Positions 6,658 to 14,168 of a stretch of DNA of 36,538 bases are shown here, in pieces. The DNA lies in the NCBI GenBank assembly GCA_937889545.1, contig CALAOT010000042.1, positions 1 through 36,538 of the forward strand. The letters are read 5' to 3'. Position 1 is the first letter of the stretch. Every line of letters begins with the position of its first letter. The DNA comes from an uncultured Opitutaceae bacterium. Lineage in GTDB: Bacteria > Verrucomicrobiota > Verrucomicrobiia > Opitutales > Opitutaceae. Both the position numbers and the translations under genes were made by a program. The notes under the pieces were generated by a model. The model was not told where the DNA came from, made no database searches, and was given only the letters and a program-made list of their open reading frames with translations.

Positions 6658-9222
6658 CTACCGCGACGCTTTGCTCGATCCCGTCCACTCGTACTTCGGC
6701 GCGACGTCGGCGTGCGCCTCGACGTGCTTGCGGTCGCCCTTGTGCCACCAGTAGAACACCTGGGCGGCGATGAAGATCGCCGAGAAGGTGCTCGTGACGA
6801 TGCCGACGAGGAAGGTGAACGAGATGTCGCGCAGGACGCCGCTGCCGAACAGGTACAGCGACATGGCGGCCAGGAACGTGGTCGACGAGGTCATGATCGT
6901 GCGCGCGAAGACCTTGTTGATGGCCGAATTCACGACGTCGCGCAGGGACCCGGTCGGGTTGATCTTGAGCTCCTCGCGGATCCGGTCGAACACGACGACG
7001 GTCTCATTGATGGAATAGCCGGCGATGCACAGGATCGCCGCCACCATCGGCGCCGAGAACTTGTGGGCGGTCAGCACGAAGATGCCTATCGTCATCAGGA
7101 TGTCGTGCGCCGTGGAGACCATCGCGCCGATGCCGAAGCCGAATTCGAAGCGGAACGCGATGTAGAGGAGGATGGTCAGCATCGAGACGCCCACCGCCAG
7201 GAGCGCGTTGGACATGATTTCCCGGCCGATCGAGGCGCCGAGGTGGTTCTCGCCGATCTTCACCAGGCCCGCGGCCGGACGGGCGGCCTGCAGGGCGTCC
7301 AGGAGGGCGCCGGACTTGCCCTCCGGCGTCTCGATCTTGAGCTGCTGCGCTCCGCCCCCCAGCGCGTTCTCATAGGCGACGTTGATGTCGTCGATCCTGG
7401 CCCGCTCGGCCACCTTGCGGATCTCGGCCACGTCGAGCCGCTCCTTGAACTGGAGCGTGACCTGGTCGCCGCCCGAGAAGTCGATGCCGAATATCCGGTG
7501 GCCCTGGTAGACGATCGTGCCGAGCCCCAGGAGGACGACCATCCAGGAGCCGACGAATGCCCGCAGCCCGTAACGGATGAAGTCCACGTGGATGGGCCCG
7601 ATCAGGCGCCGCATCGTGATCTTCCGGAGGGTGCCGGAGTCGATCAGGAGCTCCATGACCAGGTGGACCGTGATCAGCACCGAGAACATCGTCGAGAGGA
7701 CGCCGATCGCGAGCGTCACCCCGAAGCCGCGGATGGGCCCCATGCCGAGCCAGATCATGATCCCGCAGATGATCAGCTGGACGACGTGGGCGTCGATGAT
7801 CGTCATCAGCGCCTTGGAGTATCCCATCTGGTTCGAGTTGGAGAGCGACTTGCCGGCGGCGAGCTCCTCGCGCATGCGCTCGAAGATCAGGATGTTCGCG
7901 TCCACCGCCATGCCGATCGTCAGCACGATGCCGGCCAGGCCCGGCAGCGTCATCGTGGCGCCCAGGTTCGACATCACCCCGACGATGATGACCAGGTTGA
8001 CGGCCAGGCCCACGAGCACGGCGACCACGCCGCCGGTGGCGTAGAAGGTGACCATGAACGCCGCGACGGCGGTCAGGGCGATGATCGAGGCCCGGAGGCC
8101 GCTCGACACGGCGTCCTCGGCGAGCGACGGGCCGACCTCGTACTGCTCCTTGACGACCAGGGGGAGGTCGAGCGGGTTGTTGAGGACGTTCGCCAAGTCG
8201 ATGGCCTCGCGGTCGGTGAAGCTGCCCGTGATGACGGCGGAATTAGAGTCGATCTCCTCCTTGACGGTGGGGGCCGAGTAGAGCGTGCCGTCGAGCACGA
8301 TCGCCAGCCTTCCCGTCCTGCCCCTACGCTGGCCCTCCTCGGCGATCGCGCGCGTTACGTCGGCGAACCGCTTCTTGCCCTCGCTCGTGAAATGCATCGC
8401 GATCTCCGGTTTCCCGTAGAGGTCGTGCTCCATGAACGAGTTCGAGATCATCTCGCCGGTCATCTCCGGGATCCGCTTGATGAACAGCTCCTCGGGCGCC
8501 GCCTGGCCGACCGAGCCCTCGCGGTCGAGCGTCTTGATCTCGTAGCCGGGCGGCATGTCGCCCGGGGCCGCGGTGGCGGGCGTCGAGCCCGGGTAGACCA
8601 GCCGGAAGTCGAGCCTCGCCGGCTTCTTCACGTTCTCGAGGACCTCGGGGTTGTCCTTCGTGTTGATCCCGGGGAGCTGGACCTCGATCCGGTTGGTGCC
8701 GACCGCGCGGATCAGGGGCTCGGCCACCCCGAATGAGTTGATGCGCGCGCTGATGATCTCGATCGCCTTCGAGAGCTTCTGCTGGCGGGCGCTCTCGGCG
8801 TCGAGGCCCGCCGTCCGGTCGCCGAGGTCGGCCTCGAGCGTGAAGCCGACGCCGCCCTGCAGGTCGAGCCCCAGCTGCATCTTGCGCTTCGAGCGCCTGA
8901 GCAGCTCGTTGAGCAGGATCGTGTTGCGCTTGTCGACGTTCTTGAGCGATTCCTCGAGGCGGATGTCCGGGAAGAACTGGGAGAGGTCGACCTTCTGGTC
9001 GTGGCCGATCTGCTTCAGGGCCATGAACTCGCTGGGCGCCGCGCCCGACTTCTTGAGCTCGGCCGCCTTGGCCAGCAGCGCGCCGAATTCGGCGGGCCTG
9101 GCGGTGGCGTTCGTCCTGGCGTACGCCGGGAACGGGATGTCCCTCAGGGGCAGTATTTCGGAGACAGCCCAGCCCGTGAGCACGAGGCTTACGACTATCT
9201 TCCAAAGGTTGCGTTTGAACAT
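6658..9222 (-). CDS. secDF: Fused protein translocase subunit SecDF
   Basis: SecD and SecF use the proton-motive force to pull exported proteins through the Sec channel on the outer side of the inner membrane. Here both are one 854-residue chain with an expected 12 membrane spans. The SecD half (about 1-560) shows a first span near residue 10, the LGLDLQGGVGFTLEADL element, a large periplasmic P1 region, and GMAVDANILIFERMREEL. The SecF half (about 575-854) shows IDFSGGDQVTLQFK and then SINETVVVFDRIREEL near residue 760. Fusion occurs in several phyla, including Bacillus and verrucomicrobial relatives. It follows yajC by 97 bases and precedes recJ by 16. I see no frameshift at the junction, so the fusion is genuine. 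Confidence 0.96.
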   Translation of the reverse strand: MFKRNLWKIVVSLVLTGWAVSEILPLRDIPFPAYARTNATARPAEFGALLAKAAELKKSGAAPSEFMALKQIGHDQKVDLSQFFPDIRLEESLKNVDKRNTILLNELLRRSKRKMQLGLDLQGGVGFTLEADLGDRTAGLDAESARQQKLSKAIEIISARINSFGVAEPLIRAVGTNRIEVQLPGINTKDNPEVLENVKKPARLDFRLVYPGSTPATAAPGDMPPGYEIKTLDREGSVGQAAPEELFIKRIPEMTGEMISNSFMEHDLYGKPEIAMHFTSEGKKRFADVTRAIAEEGQRRGRTGRLAIVLDGTLYSAPTVKEEIDSNSAVITGSFTDREAIDLANVLNNPLDLPLVVKEQYEVGPSLAEDAVSSGLRASIIALTAVAAFMVTFYATGGVVAVLVGLAVNLVIIVGVMSNLGATMTLPGLAGIVLTIGMAVDANILIFERMREELAAGKSLSNSNQMGYSKALMTIIDAHVVQLIICGIMIWLGMGPIRGFGVTLAIGVLSTMFSVLITVHLVMELLIDSGTLRKITMRRLIGPIHVDFIRYGLRAFVGSWMVVLLGLGTIVYQGHRIFGIDFSGGDQVTLQFKERLDVAEIRKVAERARIDDINVAYENALGGGAQQLKIETPEGKSGALLDALQAARPAAGLVKIGENHLGASIGREIMSNALLAVGVSMLTILLYIAFRFEFGFGIGAMVSTAHDILMTIGIFVLTAHKFSAPMVAAILCIAGYSINETVVVFDRIREELKINPTGSLRDVVNSAINKVFARTIMTSSTTFLAAMSLYLFGSGVLRDISFTFLVGIVTSTFSAIFIAAQVFYWWHKGDRKHVEAHADVAPKYEWTGSSKASR

Positions 9223-9319
9223 GTCGGATGTGGGTTAAAGGGAGGCGGGGCCGCGCCCCGACGCGGTCCCTGAGCCATCGGGGCGGCTTCGCCCAAACCA
9301 GGGGGCCGGGGCTGGGCTC
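9223..9319 (-). other. yajC-secDF intergenic with two small hairpins
   Basis: Two short stems are visible: CGGGG/CCCCG at 9246-9260 and GGGCG/CGCCC with a four-base loop at 9281-9294. Neither is followed by a T-run in the direction of transcription. They are therefore more likely mRNA-stability or spacing elements between yajC and secDF than terminators. Confidence 0.35.
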
Positions 9320-9649
9320 CTAGGAGGATTTCTTTCCCTCGGCCGGCTTCTTCGCGACCGACTGGATGAATGCCTTGCCGACCTCGATCTTGGTGTTGTC
9401 GGCCACGCGAACGACGAAGCGGTCGTCCTTGACGTTGGTGATCGTGCCGTAGATGCCGCCCGTCGTGATGACCTCGTCGCCGGTCTGCAGCGCGATGATC
9501 ATCCTCTCGTGCTCCTTCTGTTTCTTCTTTTGCGGCGCGATGAAGAGGAAGTAGAATCCGCCGATGAACAGCGCGTACATGAGCAGAATCAACGGCGAGA
9601 ACCCCGGGCTGGAGGCCGGGGCGGCTGCTTGGGCGATCATTTTAGTCAT
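9320..9649 (-). CDS. yajC: Sec translocon accessory protein YajC
   Basis: YajC is a small inner-membrane partner of SecDF. The 109-residue protein has one membrane span (about residues 17-37, SPLILLMYALFIGGFYFLFI) followed directly by the family signature APQKKKQKEHERM. A soluble SH3-like domain follows: LQTGDEVITTGGIYGTITNV and DNTKIEVGKAFIQSV. It is the first gene of the yajC-secDF-recJ unit. A Met at codon 4 (9640) is an alternative start. The gene is divergent from speA, with only 53 bases between the two starts, so their promoters must lie close together or overlap. Confidence 0.95.
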   Translation of the reverse strand: MTKMIAQAAAPASSPGFSPLILLMYALFIGGFYFLFIAPQKKKQKEHERMIIALQTGDEVITTGGIYGTITNVKDDRFVVRVADNTKIEVGKAFIQSVAKKPAEGKKSS

Positions 9650-9702
9650 TTAGAATTGCGTTCTTATAAAGAGAAAACACGCATCTAACTGAATCATCGC
9701 TT
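9650..9702. promoter_or_regulatory. Short AT-rich divergent promoter region, yajC/speA
   Basis: The 53 bases between the yajC and speA starts are clearly richer in A+T than the flanks and include TTATAAAG (9664-9671). Both genes need a promoter here or inside the neighbouring coding sequence. I cannot define a full -35/-10 pair for either direction. Confidence 0.4.
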
Positions 9703-11688
9703 GTGAAGGCAAGCCCTCAGTGGCCACCCCACTCCAAAAACTTGAAAAGCAAATCCGCATCCGCATGGTCGGCAGCCAAATCTGAGGAGCATTACGGGTT
9801 CAAGCGCTGGGGCTCGGGCCACCTCTCCGTCGACTCCGAGGGTTTCGTGAACGTCCAGCCCCTCACGGACGGCCGCTGCATCCGCGTCCTAGACGTCATA
9901 GCCGAGGCCCTGGGGATGGGGCTAAAGGCGCCCATGGTGATCCGCTTCCAGGACCTTCTCCGGCACCGGGTTGTCCAGCTGAACGAGGTGTTCCGGAAGG
10001 CGATAAAGGAGGAGGGGTACCGGGGCGAGTACCGGGGGGTGTTCCCGATCAAGGTGAACCAGCTGCGCGAGGTCGTGGACGAGATCGTGGGGGCCGGCAG
10101 GGACTACAACTACGGGCTCGAGGTGGGGTCGAAGTCCGAGCTGATGATCGCGCTCGCGATGCTCGAGGGCCCCAACCGGCTGATCATCTGCAACGGCTAC
10201 AAGGACCACGACTACATACGGCTCGCCCTCATGGGCCGCAAGCTCGGCAAGCGCGCGGTCATCGTCGTCGAGCAGCTCTCGGAGATCGACGACATCATAC
10301 GGATCTCGGAGGAGACCGGCGTGAAGCCGATGATCGGCCTGCGCGCGAAGCTCCAGACCCGGGGCGAGGGCAAGTGGGCGCTTTCCACGGGCGACAACGC
10401 CAAGTTCGGGCTCAACACCGCCGAGATCCTGATCGCCTGCGAGAAGCTCAAGGCGGCCAAGCTCAAGGCGTGCCTGCGCCTCTTCCACTTCCACATCGGC
10501 TCGCAGGTCCCCAACATCATCACGATCAAGAACGCGGTGATCGAGGCGACCCGCTTCTACTGCCAGCTCACCAAGCTGGGGTTCCCGATGGGCTACATCG
10601 ACGTCGGCGGGGGCCTCGGCATCGACTACGACGGCTCGCGGACGAACTTCGAGAGCTCGATGAACTACTCAATGGAGGAGTACGCCCGCGACGTCGTGTT
10701 CAACGTGCGCGAGATCTGCCGCTCGGCTGGCGTCGCCGAGCCGGACATCGTGAGCGAGTCGGGACGCGCCGTCGTCGCGCCCCACTCGATGCTGGTCGTC
10801 GAGGTCTTCGAGCGGATCAACAAGCGCGAGTCGCTCGGCAAGCAGCACCAGCCGAACGAGAAGCACAAGGTCGTGACCGACCTGGAGGTGCTGCTCAAGA
10901 ACAAGGCCAAGCTGGGGCGCCTGGAGCGCTTCCACGACGCGCTGCAGAAGAAGGACGAGGCGTTCTCTCTCTTCAACCTCGGCTACCTCGACCTCGAGAA
11001 CCGGGCGGCCGCGGAGCAGATATTCTGGCAGATCTGCGAGCAGATCGCGAAGGAGAACGAGAAGGCCGGGTACCAGCCCGAGGAGCTGCGCGACCTGACG
11101 AAGCACCTCGCCGACCAGTACGTGTGCAACTTCTCGGTCTTCCAGTCGCTCCTCGACCACTGGGCCTTGAAGCAGCTCTTCCCGATCGCGCCCCTGCACC
11201 GCCTGAACGAGCGGCCGACCGTGAACGCGATCCTCGTGGACATCACGTGCGACTCCGACGGCAAGATCAGCAGCTTCATCGACCTGCAGGACGTGAAGGA
11301 CTACATCACGCTGCATCCGCTCAACCACAAGCCGTACTACCTGGGCGTCTTCCTGACCGGGGCCTACCAGGACATCATGGGCGACCTCCACAACCTCTTC
11401 GGCAGGGTCAACGAGGTCCACGTGTTCCTCGAGGACGACGAGCCGAACGGGTTCTACATCGAGGAGGCGCTGAGCGGCAGCCGCATTGCGGACGTCATCG
11501 AGGGGGTCCAGTACCAGCAGGAGGACCTCTGCAGGAAGATGAAGGCCCAGATCGACGCCGCCACCCGCAAGGACATGGTGAAGCCGAGGGAGGGCGTGCG
11601 GCTTCTCGAGATCTATGAGAGCCAGATGCTCAACAAGACCTACCTGAACATCGAGCGCACGAACCCGCGAAAGACGCCAAAGGAATGA
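9703..11688 (+). CDS. speA: Biosynthetic arginine decarboxylase
   Basis: SpeA is a PLP enzyme that turns L-arginine into agmatine and CO2, the first step of putrescine synthesis. The 661-residue length is typical (E. coli, 658). Diagnostic stretches are HYGFKRWGSGHLSVDSEG near the N-terminus; GVFPIKVNQLREVV, whose Lys117 should bind PLP; FHFHIGSQV; YIDVGGGLGIDYDGS; and SESGRAVVAPHS. The C-terminal half contains NFSVFQSLLDHW and NEVHVFLEDDE. The only suitable start is GTG at 9703; conserved sequence begins about 30 residues later. Its stop overlaps the start of the glycosidase. The next two pathway enzymes, aguA and aguB, are at 31602-33549. Confidence 0.96.
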   Translation: MKASPQWPPHSKNLKSKSASAWSAAKSEEHYGFKRWGSGHLSVDSEGFVNVQPLTDGRCIRVLDVIAEALGMGLKAPMVIRFQDLLRHRVVQLNEVFRKAIKEEGYRGEYRGVFPIKVNQLREVVDEIVGAGRDYNYGLEVGSKSELMIALAMLEGPNRLIICNGYKDHDYIRLALMGRKLGKRAVIVVEQLSEIDDIIRISEETGVKPMIGLRAKLQTRGEGKWALSTGDNAKFGLNTAEILIACEKLKAAKLKACLRLFHFHIGSQVPNIITIKNAVIEATRFYCQLTKLGFPMGYIDVGGGLGIDYDGSRTNFESSMNYSMEEYARDVVFNVREICRSAGVAEPDIVSESGRAVVAPHSMLVVEVFERINKRESLGKQHQPNEKHKVVTDLEVLLKNKAKLGRLERFHDALQKKDEAFSLFNLGYLDLENRAAAEQIFWQICEQIAKENEKAGYQPEELRDLTKHLADQYVCNFSVFQSLLDHWALKQLFPIAPLHRLNERPTVNAILVDITCDSDGKISSFIDLQDVKDYITLHPLNHKPYYLGVFLTGAYQDIMGDLHNLFGRVNEVHVFLEDDEPNGFYIEEALSGSRIADVIEGVQYQQEDLCRKMKAQIDAATRKDMVKPREGVRLLEIYESQMLNKTYLNIERTNPRKTPKE

Positions 11689-14168
11689 CCCAGACCCCAG
11701 TCCGCCGAGCCCTAGCCTCCGCACTCTGCCTCGCCGGCGCCCTGGCCGCGAGGGCCGACCCCCCCGCCCTCTACAGGGACAAGTCGGCCGCGCCGGAGGC
11801 GCGCGTCGACGACCTGCTGCCGCGGCTGACTCTCGACGAGAAGCTGTCGATCATCGGCGGCGACCGGGATTTCTACATCAGGCCCATCCCGCGTCTGGGC
11901 ATCCCGGAGATCAAGATGGCCGACGGTCCGCTCGGCGTGCGCAACTACGGGCCGTCGACGGCCTACCCGGCGACCATCGGCCTGGCGGCCTCGTGGGACT
12001 GGGACCTGGCAAGGCAGTACGGCGCCTCGGTTGGAAGCGACGCCCGGGCGCGAGGCGTCAACGTCATGCTCGGGCCCGCGGTGAACATCAACCGGGTGCC
12101 CCAGAACGGGCGCAACTTCGAGTACCTGTCGGAGGACCCGTTCCTCGCGGGCGTGTTCGCCAGCCAGATCGCGACGGGCATCCAGAGCCAGGGCGTCGTC
12201 GCGACGGTGAAGCATTTTGCGGCGAACAACCAGGAGACCGAGCGCGGCACCATCGACGAGCACATCAGCGAGCGGGCCCTGCGCGAGATCTACCTCCCCG
12301 CGTTCCGCGCGGCCGTGGAGCAGGGCCATGCGTGGGCCGTCATGTGCGCGTACAACCGTGTCAACGGCACCTACTGCAGCGCCAACGACTGGCTCAACAA
12401 CAAGGTCCTCAAGGGCGACTGGGCCTTCAAGGGAGTGCTCATGTCGGACTGGGGCGCTGCCCATGAAACCCTAGGCGACGCGAACGGCGGGCTGGACCTC
12501 GAGATGCCCTCGGGCAAGTACATGAACCCGGCGGACCTGAAGCCGCTGCTCGACTCCGGCCAGGTCACCATGGCGACAATCGACGACAAGGTCCGCAGGA
12601 TCCTGAGGCTCGAGGTCGCCAACGGTTTCCTCGACCGGACGCAGGCGGTCGAGTCGACGCCCAAGGACGACCCCCGGAGCGCAGCGGTGGCCCTGAAGAT
12701 CGCGCGCGAGGCGGTGGTGCTCCTCAAGAACGAGCACAATACGCTTCCCCTGAACGCGAAGCGGGTGAAGCGGATAGCGCTGGTCGGCCCTAACGCCGCC
12801 GGCTACGTCTCGGGAGGGGGAAGCTCGCACGTCATGCCGTTCCACTTCGTCAGTGTGGCCGAGGGCTTTCGGCGGGTGGCATCGAAGGTCCGCATTGACG
12901 TGATCTCCGGACCGGGCCCGGAGCTTCTGAGCAAGCTGGTGGCGAGCGCGAGCTATGTCGGGCCCCTCAAGCTCGAGTTTCTCACCCCGCGCTGGTGGGA
13001 AAAAGGCGTGATTGCGTCGACTACCGACACGAGAATCGACCATAACTGGACGGCGCCTCCGGCCCCGGGCGTGGACCTTGCCGCCTACCGGGCGCAGTGG
13101 ACGGGCTCGATCCGCACGCACGCCTCGGGATCCTACATCTTCATGGCCGAGAACACGGGCAACTTGTTCATCAAGCTCGACGGGAAGCCGATCATCTCGA
13201 GCTGGGGCAATTCGGGCGAGACGCTTTCGGCGCGGGCCGACCTGCAGGCCGACAGGACCTATGCGATCGACGTCGTTGCCCACCACGACGTTCCCGGCTC
13301 GACCGCCGTCCGCTTCGCCTGGGGGCTGGCCCCCGCGCTGATGACAGACGCCGAGGCCGAGCGCGTGCGCTCCGCCGACGCCGCGGTGGTGTGCGCCGGA
13401 TACAACCTGATGCTCGAGAGCGAAGGGGCCGACCGGACCTTCGAGCTTCCCGACATCCAGCCGGAGTTGATCCGCAGGGTTGCCGGGCTCAATCCGAGGA
13501 CGATCGTCGTCCTGAACTCGGGCGGCGCCGTGAGGACGGCCGACTGGATCGGCCAGGTCCCCGCGCTCCTGCAGGCGTGGTACCCGGGGCAGGAGGGCGG
13601 CCGGGCGGTCGCCGAGGTGATCATGGGCTCCGTGAACCCGAGCGGGAAGCTCCCCATCTCATTTGGAAAGCGCGTGGAGGACTCCGCCTCGTACGGCAAC
13701 TTTCCCGGCTCCGGCGGGAAGGTCGATTACGCCGAGGGCATCTACGTGGGCTACCGCTGGTTCGACGTCAAGGGCGTGGCGCCCCTCTTTCCCTTCGGGT
13801 TCGGGTTGAGCTACACGAGCTTCCATTACGACAGGCTTCATGTCGAACCGACCACCGACGGGCGCTGGACGGTCACGTTTGAGGTCACGAACAACGGGAC
13901 GCGCGCAGGCGACGAGATCTCGGAGGTCTATGTGAGCCCCCCGGCCCCGTCCCGGGTGGCGCGGGCGGTGCGCGAGCTCAAGGGCTTCAACAGGATGAGC
14001 CTCGCCACCGACGAGACAAAGTTGGTCTCCATCGTCCTGGATCGGAAGGCGTTCGAGTACTTCGACGAGGCGAAGGGCGACTGGGAGGTGGAGCCGGGCT
14101 CGTACACGATCGCCGTCGGGACCTCGTCGCGGAACCTCGTGCTCACAAGCGCCGTCAGCGTTCCGTGA
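11685..14168 (+). CDS. Secreted glycoside hydrolase family 3 (beta-glucosidase-like) with PA14 insert
   Basis: GH3 enzymes remove terminal sugars from beta-glycosides by a retaining mechanism. The 827-residue protein starts with a signal peptide (RRALASALCLAGALAARA). The (beta/alpha)8 domain shows KMADGPLGVRNYG, ARGVNVMLGPAVNINRVPQN, GRNFEYLSEDPFLAG, ATVKHFAANNQE and GVLMSDWGA, in which Asp255 is the expected nucleophile. The second domain starts near residue 340 (AREAVVLLKNEHNTLPL). A PA14-type carbohydrate-binding insert spans about residues 440-550 (YRAQWTGSIR...GSYIFMAENTGN), then LQAWYPGQEGG, and a fibronectin-III-like domain closes the protein. The start shares ATGA with the speA stop. 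Exact substrate is not readable; beta-glucosides or beta-xylosides are likely. Confidence 0.93.
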   Translation: MTQTPVRRALASALCLAGALAARADPPALYRDKSAAPEARVDDLLPRLTLDEKLSIIGGDRDFYIRPIPRLGIPEIKMADGPLGVRNYGPSTAYPATIGLAASWDWDLARQYGASVGSDARARGVNVMLGPAVNINRVPQNGRNFEYLSEDPFLAGVFASQIATGIQSQGVVATVKHFAANNQETERGTIDEHISERALREIYLPAFRAAVEQGHAWAVMCAYNRVNGTYCSANDWLNNKVLKGDWAFKGVLMSDWGAAHETLGDANGGLDLEMPSGKYMNPADLKPLLDSGQVTMATIDDKVRRILRLEVANGFLDRTQAVESTPKDDPRSAAVALKIAREAVVLLKNEHNTLPLNAKRVKRIALVGPNAAGYVSGGGSSHVMPFHFVSVAEGFRRVASKVRIDVISGPGPELLSKLVASASYVGPLKLEFLTPRWWEKGVIASTTDTRIDHNWTAPPAPGVDLAAYRAQWTGSIRTHASGSYIFMAENTGNLFIKLDGKPIISSWGNSGETLSARADLQADRTYAIDVVAHHDVPGSTAVRFAWGLAPALMTDAEAERVRSADAAVVCAGYNLMLESEGADRTFELPDIQPELIRRVAGLNPRTIVVLNSGGAVRTADWIGQVPALLQAWYPGQEGGRAVAEVIMGSVNPSGKLPISFGKRVEDSASYGNFPGSGGKVDYAEGIYVGYRWFDVKGVAPLFPFGFGLSYTSFHYDRLHVEPTTDGRWTVTFEVTNNGTRAGDEISEVYVSPPAPSRVARAVRELKGFNRMSLATDETKLVSIVLDRKAFEYFDEAKGDWEVEPGSYTIAVGTSSRNLVLTSAVSVP

